DNA from: Hirudinaria manillensis
Lineage: Eukaryota; Annelida; Clitellata; Hirudinida; Hirudinidae
Reading direction: 5' to 3'
Assembly (NCBI GenBank): GCA_034509925.1
Contig: CM067526.1
Location: 910,001-974,000 of the forward strand
Length of the DNA: 64,000 nt
Positions 51,346 through 62,816 of the stretch are shown piece after piece. Position 1 is the stretch's first letter; every line of letters begins with the position of its first letter. A program made the position numbers and the translations under genes. The notes beneath the pieces were generated by a model. That model searched no databases. It was not told where the DNA came from and saw only the letters and a list, made by a program, of their open reading frames with translations.

Positions 51346-54317
51346 ATGTCTGTAAAAGAAAGTGAAGTGACAGAGACTGGTAAAATTATTTTAATATTTC
51401 AATTGTAATACCAATCAGTAATATATTAACAATAAAAATATTAAATTTAGTTCAAAATTTCTTAGTTTTATTTTATATATTCAGAAATGCAAATATTGGA
51501 AAATTGGAAAAAAGAGGCTCGTCAGCATGATAAGGTTGAGTCTAAATAAATATTTTCGTAAATAATTTTATTCCTAATTTCACATATAATTTTATAATTG
51601 GAATCAATTTTAACAGCTGTCAGAAAATAACTTCAATCAATTCATGAACATCTCAAAGAAATTGAGGTTGGAAAAAATATATTGTGTTATATAAAATAAT
51701 GTTACTAACAATAGTATAAAAATATAATAATGTTTACTATTATTTTCATCAACTTATGATAGCATTATTGTGCAATTATTTAAACATTTAATGTACACAA
51801 CAGAGGTGATCTCTAATAATTCGTATATTCGTATATTGTTTCAGCAACTTCTTACCTAAACTACCCAAGGATTCGGATATCTTCGCTATTGATGATCTTT
51901 TGTATCCGACTGATGACGTCACTGGGTCAAACGAACCTGGTTAGATTTAATCTTTTCATAAACTCGATGTAATGCAATTTATATATCTGAACAAATTCCA
52001 TTATTTTTGAAATTCCAGATGTTAGCTCGGAAGAAAAGGTCCTTGTTTTTAGTAACCAGTACATTAAAAAGTACAAGAAAATTTATGAATATACTGTCAG
52101 TATCTTTAAAGAAGTATCTTGTGAATACATTGACATAATTTAATGCCATCTAGGCTAATGAAATGAATGATAAAGCTAGATGTAACCAGTTAATTTGTTA
52201 CTTATGCACAGTGTGATTGGAAAACCAACCGTTTATTGGATGAAACATACCTCCAGACCATGCTCATACCAGAATTTGTTACCGATTTCGTGGAATATAT
52301 CTGGTAAGATTAAATTTTATTAACCGATTTATATCTTTACAACTCCTTATTATTTCATTTATTGTTAGCCATGCCGCTTACCGAAACTGGAGAAGAAACA
52401 TAAGGAACTGTTGTTTCGCCGTCAAAATATTCAGGATCGCCCTTGATGAAGACTGCGACACTGTTTTGGAAAATATGGCAGAGTTAGAAACAAGTATGAC
52501 ATTACATCATAATTTGTTTAAATATTTTGAATGATTCCACATTACATTTTATTATTTCAGTAGGTTTTTTATATTTATGGATATCGAAACTGCAGCAAAT
52601 TCCACAAGCTAAAAGTATTCAACAAAAAAGGATCTCTGATTGGTTGAGGCACCAATGTAGGAAAAATATAAATTAATTAATAGAAATGTTACAAAAGGGT
52701 ATATTAATGTTAATATTATGACCTACCACTATTTCATCAGCCACTGTTATCGTAAATATCGTTGAATCTAAGCCATTCAAGTTTGAAGAAGAGCTCCAGA
52801 ATTATTTAGACGTCTATCAACCAGAGGTATGGAAAGCCTATCTCAAATCAAATACTAATTTTGCTTTATTTTAGTATTTATTAGTCAACGTCACATGAAT
52901 TAGCTAATTATTATTATATTTTTTGAACTTTAACAAAATTCCAGCAATTCGACATAAGATATACGAACAGGATGACATACCTCTTTACAGACCGCGATTC
53001 CTTTGTTTGTGATCACCTTCATCATTTCTTCATGTCTGCAAAAAATGAAGAGGAGAGACTCGAACGATTGAAGAATTTTCTAATAGGACTGTGCTGCCAA
53101 GTAATGTATTATTAATAATTTATAAAATTTTATGAAAAACCATCGAATTATTATTGTTATCTTAAAAATGTATTATAAATAATAATGAAATCTAATTGGC
53201 TGAGATCATTAAAATTAATTGGAACTTAGATTAATAAGATAGCTTCACTCATGTTGCCATGTTTTTTCTATTATCCCAGTTTTTGTCGGAAGATGACGTT
53301 CTAGAAAATGTCCAATATCCCGTCACGACGAAAGATGCCATAGATTTACCCCTCCTTGGAATCATGAATTTCCAATATTTTGCATTTTTCAAAAAATTTA
53401 CCAAGGTATACATATTTGTAAAACTAATATGAGAAATTAATAAATATCACCAACCTTACAATATATCTCATTTCAGAAATATTTCTTGTACACGGATGAT
53501 GAACTAAGAAAAATGGAAAGGACCTTAGGATACGATACGATTAAACCTTATCTGGAAGATGCCGATGTTCAAGTTGTGAAATTCAATCTGAATGATGAGC
53601 CTACCGACAATTCAGCAGAGAACGATGACGAAACTGATTATACCATTGAAAAATTCATCTTCTATGATGAATTAATGAAAAAGCTTGAAGTACTGAGTGC
53701 CATGCACGCTGCATGCATGAAGTGCCAAAGACTCCTCCAGGTTAGTTTTACATAGAAAATAAGTTTTTTGCCAGAAAATAATGAATATCTGTATTTTCAG
53801 ACCAAAGGTCATTCCATTGGTTGCGACACATATTATTTCAGACTTGGATCCCCCATTTGGGAATACATTATAGATACATTTAAGAATCTTAATACGAAAC
53901 GTCGCGCTATTCCTTGGATTATGGAGATGCTGATGAAGAATTGGTGAGATTAAATATTATTAGATAAAGAGAGTTTCGCCCGACGGCATGTATTAATCAC
54001 TCACAAAATGAGATTTTGCAGGTTTTATGTATTATTTAACTGGATTTTTCAAATGTTTGGTTATTTTTTCAGTCCTTTCCTGTTTCTACCGAAGCGACTC
54101 GAATATGTGGCCGATGATTTGGTCAGGATGCTGAAAGGTGAAGAAGTCGACGAAGTATGCATGTTTAAATTTGTTAAAATTAACCATTATTCACGACTTT
54201 CGTTTGATAAATTTTCGATTCAAACATAACTGAATATCATTTCAATAACTTAATCTGTTTTAATATTTATTTTTACAGGTTGCCAAAGAAAGATTATATT
54301 ATGTCATTTATAGTTAA
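51346..54317 (+). CDS. Array gene C: paralogue, B-type with an A/D-type segment
   Basis: It has the same exon layout, start 51346 (MSVKESEVTET) and stop at 54315-54317 (VAKERLYYVIYS). Exons 1-10 and most of exon 11 match gene B closely. From the end of exon 11 (AAAAAATTTACCAAG) through intron 11 and into exon 12 the sequence becomes the A/D type, as though converted. Exon 13 has an in-frame 3-bp deletion (FRLGSPIWEY). CxxC status: FSNQY in exon 5, CMKC kept in exon 12, CDTY in exon 13. Phases remain open throughout. Family unknown. Confidence 0.78.
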
Positions 54318-54442
54318 CCAAGAGATTTTTTGAAAACTCTTTGATCGAGCTTGGAGCGAATTCAGATGAAAATTTAAAATAAAATTAAATTAAACAGCAA
54401 TCGTAAATATTGTGAATCCAGGAGGAATTTGTCAAAAACATA

Positions 54443-54683
54443 CGTTTTAGTCTAAATGGACATTAAATCGTACTGGTTCTCAGAATGCAAAGGAAATGAA
54501 CTCCACTATCAATTAATAAATCTCGTACTACTAGGATGCTCTGCCTCGAACCTGAGCCTCAGAATAAACCCATAGGACGCTCTGGGTCATCCATTTCTCG
54601 ATAATATTGCTGGATTTGGTCCGCTGAACGACAATACTAAACGCATGATTGATAGCCTGAATCTGAAACAACCTCTTGCCTGA
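54443..54683 (+). pseudogene. Kinase 3' fragment in unit C
   Basis: Same content as in unit B, ending ...LNLKQPLA then TGA at 54681-54683. It has the shared CCTGAGCCTCAG insertion and ATATTGC in place of ATAGAGC. Confidence 0.85.
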
Positions 54684-55196
54684 ACATTTCAATATTTATT
54701 ATATAAAATATTTATTTAATAATGTTCTTGACAATTTATATTTCACGAGTATTGCGTGAGCAATTTTAACTATAAATAAATACGTTTAAATAGATAATGT
54801 GGTATGATATATCAACGATTGGCTATCAAATGGTTGAGGTGACCGAAATCTGCATGACGATTCCTAGTGATTCAAGAGATGTTGGTACATTGACGTGGTT
54901 AAGAAACCGCGAGCAGAATTCTTGCCGAGACCTTCGAACATTTCAAAAACGACAATTTAACTAACTTGAGGCCAGCAAATTCACATCGGTTTTGAGTTAT
55001 TTTGCAGTTCTTCAAAAAATAAATCTTTTGCTGGCAGGTTTTTTATTTGAGGCATCCATCAACTCTTAATAAATTTGTAAAAATAATAAAATTTGATTAT
55101 TTATCTTTGAATGTTGAAGTCCAAACCACTCAATCAATGTAATTGGTCAAAAAAGCCATCGAAATAAATAAAATAATATTTAAAACATGTTTGTAG

Positions 55197-58100
55197 ACGA
55201 AAGTAAAGTAATAGAGACTGGTAAAATTTTTTTGTTTAAATTTCTATTATATTACCATTCACTGATACATTAACAATAATCTTAAAAAATAGATAAAAAA
55301 ATTACTTATTTTTTTTATATTTATTATTTATTTATTTATTATTTATATATTCAGAAATGTTAGAAGTATTAGAGAATTTAAAAAATGAGGCTTATGAGAA
55401 TGAAAAGGTTGCATCTAATTAAATAAATATTTTATTCATAATTTCATACATAATTTTACAATTGGAACAATCTTTAACAGCTCTCGGAAATTAGCTTCAA
55501 TCGCTTTATGAACATCTCAAAGAAATTGAGGTTAGAAAAATTATATAGTATTATGTAAAAACGTTGATATAATAATTTTCATTAATATTATAAATTAATT
55601 AATATAATAATAATTATAATAATAATTAATATTATTATGATATTATATTATGATATTATAATTATTATTATTATTATTATTATATAATTATAATATGATT
55701 TAACTATTGTACCATCATTTAAGAGTTCAAAATAGCTAATAATAATAATATTATTAATAATGCATTTAATAGACTTAAAAGAGTTGATCTCTAATAATTC
55801 GTATATTGTTTCAGCAACTTCTTACCAAAACTACCCAAGGATTCGGATATCTTCGCTATTGATGATCTTTTGTATCCGACAAATGACGTCACTGGGTCAA
55901 ACGAAGCTGGTTAGATTTAATCTTTTTATAAACTCTATGGAATGCTATATCTATATATCTGAACAAATTGCATTATTTTTGAAATTCCAGATGTTAGTTC
56001 CGAAGAAAAGAACGTTGCTTTTTGTGACCAGTGTATTGAAAAATACAAGGCGATTTATAAGCTTTTAGTCAGCATCTTGAAACTTTCTACATTAGCATAA
56101 ATTAATGGCATCTTGGTTAACGAAATGAATTATAAAGCTACATGCTTAATTAAGAATGTTTTTTACTTAGGAACAGAGTGATTGGAAAACCAATCGTCTA
56201 TTGGATGAGACATACCTCCAGACTATATTCGTAAAGAAATCCGACGCTATTGTTAAATACTACTCTGGCCATATTGGGTAAAAATAATTTTTAATTACTA
56301 ATTTATATACTCAAATATAACTAATATTTCCTTTAATAATAGTTTTGCAAACTACCTAACTTGGAGAAAAACAACATGGAATGTTTGTTTTGCAATCAAA
56401 ATATTCAGGATCACCATTGAAGAAGATTGCGATTATGTACTGAAAAAAATAGAAGAAAATCAAGCAAGTATGACTTTAAATTATATTTTGTCTAAAGGTT
56501 TTGATTGTTTACAACCTATATATTAATATTTCAGTATCTTATTTATACCTATGGATATCGAAACTGCAGCAAATTCCACAAGCTAAAAGTATTCAACAAA
56601 AAAGGATCTCTGATTGGTTGAGGCACCAATGTAGGAAAAATATAAATTTATTAATTGAAATGTTACGAAACGGTATATTAATGTTAATATTATGACTAAC
56701 CATTATTTCATCAGCCACTGTTATCGTAAATATCGTTGAATCTAAGCCATTCAAGTTTGAAGAAATACTCCAGGATTATTTAGACGTCTATCAACCAGAG
56801 GTATGGAAAGCCGATTTTAAATAACACGCTAATGTTGCGTTATTTTAGCATTATTTAGCTAATGTCATAATTTTTATATTCGCCAGCAATACGACTTAAG
56901 ATACTCAAACAGGATGATTTACTTCCTAACAGACCGTGATTCCTTCATTTGTGACCACCTCCATCATTTCTTCACGTCTGCAAAAAGTGACCAAGAGAGA
57001 CTCGACCGATTGAAGAATTTTCTCTTAGGAGTGTCTTGCGAAGTAACATATATTTAACCAATAATCATTTAAATTAGATTATAAAATACTATCGAACTAT
57101 TAATAATTATTATTATAAATTTGTTATGATTAATAATAAATAAATCTAACTGGTTTAGATAATTAAATGTATTTGGGACTGGGAGTAAATGGCTAATTTA
57201 CCTCATGTTTACACGTTTTATCTTGTTTTTCCAGTTTTTGACGGAAGATTCGATGCTAGAAGATATCCAATATCCCAATTATACCGAATATGTCACAAAT
57301 CAGATTGGTGATATTTTGTCTTTCCAGTTTTCTAAATATTTCAAAAAATTTACCAAGGTATACATATTTGTAAAACTAATATGAGAAATTAATAAATATC
57401 ACCAACCTTACAATATATCTCATTTCAGAAATATTTCTTGTACACGGATGATGAACTAAGAAAAATGGAAAGGACCTTAGGATACGATACGATTAAACCT
57501 TATCTTGAAGATGCCGATGTTCAAGTTGTGAAATTCAATCTGAATGATGAGCCTACCGACAATTCAGCAGAGGACGATGACGAAATTGATTATACCATTG
57601 AACAATTCATCTTCTATGATGAATTAATGAAAAAGCTTGAGGTACTGAGTGCCATGCACGCTGCATGCATGATGTGCCAAAGACTACTCCAGGTTAGTTT
57701 TACATAGAAAATAGGTTTTTTGCCAGAAGATAATGAATGTCTTTATTTTCAGACCAAAGGTCATTCCATTGGTTGCGATACCTGTCATTTCAGAAGCGTT
57801 AATTCCCCCATTTGGGAATACATCGAAGATGCATTTGAGAATCTTAATACGAAACGTCGCTCCATTCCTTGGATTATGAAGATCCTGATGAAGAATTGGT
57901 GAGATTAAATATTATTAGATAAAGAGAGTTTCGCCCGACGGCATGTATTAATCACTCACAAAATGAGATTTTGCAGGTTTTATGTATTATTTAACTGGAT
58001 TTTTCAAATGTGTGGTTATTTTTTCAGTCCTTTCCTGTTTCTACCGAAGCGCCTCGAACATGTGGCCGATGATTTCGTCAGGATGCTGAAAGGTGAAGAA

Positions 58101-58272
58101 GTCGACGAAGTATGCATGTTTAAATTTGTTAAAATTAACCATTATTCATGACTTTCGTTTGATAAATTTTCGATTCAAACATAAATGAATATCATTTCAA
58201 AAACTTAATCTGTTTTAATATTTATTTTTACAGTTTGCCAAAGAAAGATTATATTACATCATTTATAGTTAA
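55197..58272 (+). CDS. Array gene D: A-type paralogue, 15 exons
   Basis: Near-identical to gene A along its whole length, introns included. Start 55197 (MFVDESKVIET), stop 58270-58272 (FAKERLYYIIYS). It keeps all three CxxC pairs (FCDQC, CMMC, CDTCH). Like A it lacks the B/C exon 5 donor and would need the weak GTCAGC. Differences include FVDE for SVDE, KYKAIYKLL in exon 5 and DDDEIDY for DDDETDY in exon 12. Open phases in every exon suggest it is functional or very recently duplicated. Family unknown. Confidence 0.8.
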
Positions 58273-58401
58273 CCGACAGAAATTTTCAAAACTTTTTGAT
58301 CGAGCTTTGAGCGAATTCAGACGAAAATTTAAAATAAAATTATATTAAACAGCAATCGTAAATATTGTGAATATAAGAAGTAATTTGTCAAAAAACATAC
58401 G

Positions 58402-58639
58402 TTTTAGTCTAAATGGACATTAAATCGTACTGGTTCTCAGAATGCAAAGGAAATGAACTCCACTATCAATTAATAAATCTCGTACTACTAGGATGCTCTG
58501 CCTCGAACCTGAGCCTCAGAATCTCCCCACAGGAAGCTCTGGGTCACCATTTCTCGATAATAGAGCTGGATTTGGTCCGCTGAACGACAATACTAAACGC
58601 ATGATTGAGAGCCCGAATCTGAAACAACCTGTTGCCTGA
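58402..58639 (+). pseudogene. Kinase 3' fragment in unit D
   Basis: Same as in unit A (CACCATTTC deletion and CCTGAGCCTCAG insertion), ending ...LKQPVA then TGA at 58637-58639, followed by kinase 3' UTR-like sequence. Confidence 0.85.
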
Positions 58640-59133
58640 ACATTTCTATATTTATTATATAAAATATTTATATAACAATATTCTTGACAATTTCACATTT
58701 CACGAGTATTGCGTGAGCAATTTTAACTATAAATAAATACGATTAAATAGATAATGTCGTATGATATATCAACGATTGGCTATCAAATGGTTGATGTGAC
58801 CGAAATCTGCATGACGATTCCTAGTGATTCAAGAGATGTTGGTACATTGACGTGGTTAAGAAACCGCGAGCAGAATTATTGCCGAGACCTTTGAGAATTT
58901 CAAAAACACTAATTTGAGGCCAGCAAATTGTTTTGAGTTATTTTGCAGTTCATAAAAAATAAATCTTTTGCTGGCAGGTTTTTTATTTGAGGCATCCATC
59001 AACTCTTAATAAATTTGTAAAAATAATAAAATTTGATTATTTATCTTTGAATGTTGAAGTCCAAACCACTTAGTGAATGAAATCAGTGAAAAACAAACGC
59101 CGAAATTAAGAAAATAATTATAATATTTAAATC

Positions 59134-59300
59134 ATGTCTGTAGAAGAATGCGAAGTAATAGAGACTGGTAAAACTATATTATGCCATTTATAGTTGACTG
59201 ACAGAGCTTGTCTTAAATATTTGATCGAGCTTTGAGCGAATTCACACAAAAATTTAAAATAAAATTTTGTTGAATAACACTCGTAACATTTACATGTTGC
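59134..59300 (+). pseudogene. Truncated array unit E: exon 1 joined to the terminal exon
   Basis: Exon 1 (ATGTCTGTAGAAGAATGCGA..., 59134-59167) and the first bases of its intron are followed, near 59170-59176, directly by terminal-exon sequence (TATATTATGCCATTTATAG). Exons 2-14 are absent. The terminal stop TAA has become TGA in a diverged context. The following AAAATTTAAAATAAAATT matches the other units, then similarity fades. It lies about 430 bp upstream of the intact kinase gene. Confidence 0.85.
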
Positions 59301-59730
59301 AATGCAGTCATTCCACGATACTGTTTTCATCAAACCTCTGAGTCATGGTCTATGCGAGCCTCTCTTAAGTCTATTAAACCTCATAAACTTGATTTCTGGA
59401 TTTCAACATTAGATTTTTTTTTTGTAGATACGGCTTTTTGATTATGAAATATCTAGATCTTATATAATAGCTTACGCTATTGTTGTTTCGGGTAGGGGCA
59501 ACGCGAATTAAAAGTTAATTTATAATTATTAATTAATTTTTCGTAAATTGCGGGAATTTTCAGAATCTTTTATTGCAGCTCGGTAACTTTAAATATCATA
59601 TCTAGTCGTTCAAAGTGCAATCCAAATTATATAGAAGTGAAAGTATTATAAAACAAACGATTGAAATATTATTGCCTTTTGACCAAAGTAAGGATTCTTG
59701 ATTTTTGTTCATAAATTCCAGGTTCCAGAG

Positions 59731-60747
59731 ATGGAAAGAAAAAATAGCGCCGATTCGCCTTTGGGTAACAAGTACAAAGTCTTGGAAAAAATTGGAAATG
59801 GGTCTTATGGTCTCGTCCTGAGAGCTCTGGACTTGGAGGAGAACAAGCAGGTAGCCGTAAAACTGGCTATGAATAAGGACGGGAACTACGAGAGAAATGT
59901 CGACGAGGCTCAGATACTCGAGAAGATCAGCAAGATCGACTCATGTCTCAGCCAGTACGTCATCAAGGTCAAGACCTGGTTTACAGTCAGGGATTCCGTA
60001 GTCACCGTCATGGAGCTCAAGTCGGGCTCCCTCAGGCAACGAATCTTCAAAAACAGGATCAGACATTATTCCAAGCTATCGAAGTATGCTCTGCAGATGG
60101 TTGAATTCCTTTACTTCATGTCTCAGCTGGACATCATTCATGGCGATCTCAAGCCTGAAAATATCCTTCTCGATGAAGCTGATGATGAACTCGTGTTTGC
60201 AGACTTTGGCCTTTCCTATGCTCCTTTCATAAAAAATAAGCCTAAGCTCATCCAGACCTTGGACTATAGAGCGCCAGAGGTATTTCTAGGTTATGATTAT
60301 ACGGCTTCTGCCGACACCTGGAGCATAGGCTGCATCTTGCTGGAATGCCTGACAGGTACCTGCCCTTTTTACGGCGAAGATGCGGACGACGTGATGGAGG
60401 CAATATTGACCAAAATAGGATCTCCTAGGCAAGAATACATTGAACGGGCACCAAACAGATCAAGTTATTTCACTCGAATAGATGGTCTGTGGGTTCTAAA
60501 AGGATATAGAGAGCCCATAAAACCTACCGGCTTTCAGGAAGTAAGGAGCGAAAAGAGCGAACATTACGATCACTTTATAGATCTTGTTCAGAAGATACTC
60601 TGCTTCGAACCTGAGCTCAGAATCTCTCCACAGGAAGCTTTGGATCATCCATTTCTCAGGAAGGCCATGAGGGCTGGATTTGGCCGGCTGAACGAAAATA
60701 CTAAATACCAGTTGGAGAGGTTGTCTCTAGAACTACCCGTAGCCTGA
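59731..60747 (+). CDS. Intronless DYRK/CMGC-like protein kinase (copy 1)
   Basis: 338 residues from the ATG at 59731. The frame is open further upstream from a TTG, but ATG-ERKNSADS follows an acceptor-like TTCCAG and is the natural start. Kinase domain about 15-315: GNGSYGLV glycine loop 22-29, VAVK Lys44, helix-C Glu about 59, IIHGDLKPENILL (HGD 137-139 in place of HRD), FADFGLS (DFG 158-160), YRAPEVFLGYDYTASADTWSIGCILLECLTG, and a late PELRISPQEALDHPFL. The HxDLKPENILL motif and GSP/insert region point to the CMGC group near DYRK. The YxY activation tyrosines of DYRKs are not present (LIQTLDY). Catalytic residues are intact, so it may be active. AATAAA at 60840-60845. TATAAAAC at 59647-59654 may be its TATA box. 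Its 3' end is the parent sequence of the fragments in units A-D. Confidence 0.9.
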   Translation: MERKNSADSPLGNKYKVLEKIGNGSYGLVLRALDLEENKQVAVKLAMNKDGNYERNVDEAQILEKISKIDSCLSQYVIKVKTWFTVRDSVVTVMELKSGSLRQRIFKNRIRHYSKLSKYALQMVEFLYFMSQLDIIHGDLKPENILLDEADDELVFADFGLSYAPFIKNKPKLIQTLDYRAPEVFLGYDYTASADTWSIGCILLECLTGTCPFYGEDADDVMEAILTKIGSPRQEYIERAPNRSSYFTRIDGLWVLKGYREPIKPTGFQEVRSEKSEHYDHFIDLVQKILCFEPELRISPQEALDHPFLRKAMRAGFGRLNENTKYQLERLSLELPVA

Positions 60748-61524
60748 AGATTTTATTGTTTATTATGTAAAATATTTATTTAGTAATGCTCTGGATATTT
60801 GTACACTTTACAAGTATTGAGTGGACCGTTTTAAGTAGAAATAAATATTAACATGAAAAATGCGGGAACATGCTTTGGATGCTTTGGATTTTTCGTTTCA
60901 ACTTTTGCTTCAATCTTACTTTAGTTTTTTTTTTTCATGTTTTTAGAATTTAATAAATGATTGCAATAACGCATTTGGTGTTTCAAATTTGTCTTTTTGA
61001 TATATTGGAATATTTTGAATTAATTGAGTAATATAACTATTTTAATAGCTTTTGGTTTTCAAATGCCTATATATTTTGTAATATTATTTTAAATTATAAA
61101 TAATATCGTTGATCAAAAGGCTGAAACTTTCTACAATACTGATGATGATTATAATGCCGACCGTGATGGAATTATTTGCCATTGGATATTGTCAGCTGAT
61201 GATGATATTTTTCAGTGTAGGTTCTTCACTATACCGGCTGCTTATCACCAACGAAGCACTTGATTCGTATCAAAGTCAACAGTTGTCATGGAAACGTTGG
61301 GTGAACCAAAACATCGGCATGCAGAGATTGTTGATTAATTTTTAATAATCGACTCCTTTTTCCTAAATTATATTCAGAATCTTTTATTATCGCGAGGAGC
61401 CTCGAATTAGCTTATCTAGGCGTTCAAAATCCAATTCAAGTCAAATTATTGTAAAACAAACGATTGAAACACTCTTGCCAATCAACCCTATCCAAGGTAA
61501 AATACTCCTGACTTTTGATCGCAA
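60748..61524. other. Spacer between kinase copies
   Basis: The last ~150 bp before copy 2 (from TTCAGAATCTTTTATT near 61375) is similar to the region before copy 1 (from about 59561), including GTAAAACAAACGATTGAAA versus ATAAAACAAACGATTGAAA. The 5' flank was therefore duplicated with the gene. No further gene is seen. Confidence 0.6.
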
Positions 61525-62478
61525 ATGAATGCCGATATAGAAAAACGTAATGGCATCGATTTCATAATAGCCGGCAAGTACAAAGTTTTGGAAATAATTG
61601 GAAATGGGTCTTATGGTCTCGTCCTGCGAGCTCTGGACTTGGATGAGAACAAGCAAGTAGCCGTCAAACTGGCTATGAACAAAGGCGGTACCTATAAGAA
61701 AAACATCGTCGAAGCTCAGATACTCGAAAAGATCAACAAGGTCGAATCCCGTCTCAGTAGGTACGTAATCAAGTTAAAGATCTGGTTCATCGTCAAGGAT
61801 TGCGTCATCATCGTCATGGAGCTCAAGTCGGGCTCACTTAGGCAACGAATCTCAAAAAACAGGATCAAACATTATTCCAAGCTATCGAAGTATGCTCTGA
61901 ACATGGTTGAATTTCTTTACTTCATGTCTCAGCTGGACATCATTCATGGCGATCTCAAGCCTGAAAATATCCTTCTCGATGAAGCTGATGATGAACTCGT
62001 GTTTGCAGACTTTGGCCTCTCCTATGCTCCTTTCGTAGAAAATAAGCCCAGGCTCATCCAGACCTTATATTATAGGGCGCCAGAGGTATTTCTAGGTTAT
62101 GATTATACGGCTTCTGCCGACATCTGGAGCATAGGCTGCATCTTGCTGGAATGCCTGACAGGTAACTGCCCTTTTTACGGCGAAAATGAGAACGACGTGA
62201 TGGAAGCCATTTTTACCAAAATAGGATCTCCTAAGCAAGAATACATTGAACGAGCACCAAACAGATCGCGTTACTTCGTTCGAAAAGCTGGTCTGTGGGT
62301 TCTGAACGGATATAGAGAGCCCATAAAACCTATTGGTTTTCAGTTAGTAAACCGGGTTTGCAATGATAAGTATGATCAATTTATAGATCTTGTTCAGAAG
62401 ATGCTCTGCTTCGAACCTGAGCTCAGAATCTCCCCCGAGGAAGCTCTGAATCATCCATTTCTCAAAAATAAAAAATAA
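61525..62478 (+). CDS. Intronless DYRK/CMGC-like protein kinase (copy 2)
   Basis: 317 residues (MNADIEKRNGID...), closely related to copy 1 and almost identical at nucleotide level across the catalytic loop (SQLDIIHGDLKPENILLDE). Catalytic elements are present: GNGSYGLV, VAVK, HGDLKPEN, FADFGLS, YYRAPEVFLGYDYTASADIWSIGC. It ends HPFLKNKK, about 20 residues shorter than copy 1, whose tail GFGRLNENTK...LPVA is missing. The activation segment reads LIQTLYY instead of LIQTLDY. No introns. The product should be an active Ser/Thr (or dual-specificity) kinase if expressed; its substrate is unknown. Shared 5' flank with copy 1 argues for DNA-level duplication. Confidence 0.9.
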   Translation: MNADIEKRNGIDFIIAGKYKVLEIIGNGSYGLVLRALDLDENKQVAVKLAMNKGGTYKKNIVEAQILEKINKVESRLSRYVIKLKIWFIVKDCVIIVMELKSGSLRQRISKNRIKHYSKLSKYALNMVEFLYFMSQLDIIHGDLKPENILLDEADDELVFADFGLSYAPFVENKPRLIQTLYYRAPEVFLGYDYTASADIWSIGCILLECLTGNCPFYGENENDVMEAIFTKIGSPKQEYIERAPNRSRYFVRKAGLWVLNGYREPIKPIGFQLVNRVCNDKYDQFIDLVQKMLCFEPELRISPEEALNHPFLKNKK

Positions 62479-62816
62479 GGCCGTGGTGATCAAATGCCTC
62501 TTACCTGTTGGTCCAGCAAAACGGTGGTTCAATTGAAAATGAAAGATAAGCAGATGGCGCATAACATTTCACATGCATGAAGCTACGAATTGGAACAGAT
62601 ATTTCTCGGCTGAATTTGATATGTCTTGACATTTTAAATAAAATAATATCACAAATTTAATCTCCAACCAAAATGTTTCTAACTAATTAACATTCAATTT
62701 GTTTTATGTTAATTCAATCACATAAATTTAAATATTTAATTAATCACCCATAGTTTAAAAAAAAAAATTCACCAACAAAACTTGGTTTGATCGATTTCAT
62801 TCACTTACAAAAACAG

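Larger units (their letters stand above)
42990..59300 (+). repeat. Tandem array: four complete and one truncated unit of about 3.8-4.0 kb
   Basis: Start codons of the repeated gene lie at 43566, 47531, 51346, 55197 and 59134, giving spacings of 3965, 3815, 3851 and 3937 bp. Each unit holds leader sequence, a 15-exon orphan gene, and a kinase-gene 3' fragment with its UTR. Units A and D share one sequence type (for example the first intron and the AT-rich block before exon 4), and B and C share another. All are in direct orientation. Confidence 0.95.

Noticed and set aside
59134-59740. Unit E exon 1 spliced onto the kinase as a fusion protein
   Set aside because: Joining its phase-1 donor to the TTCCAG acceptor before the kinase ATG gives a frame that stops after a few codons and is not the kinase frame.
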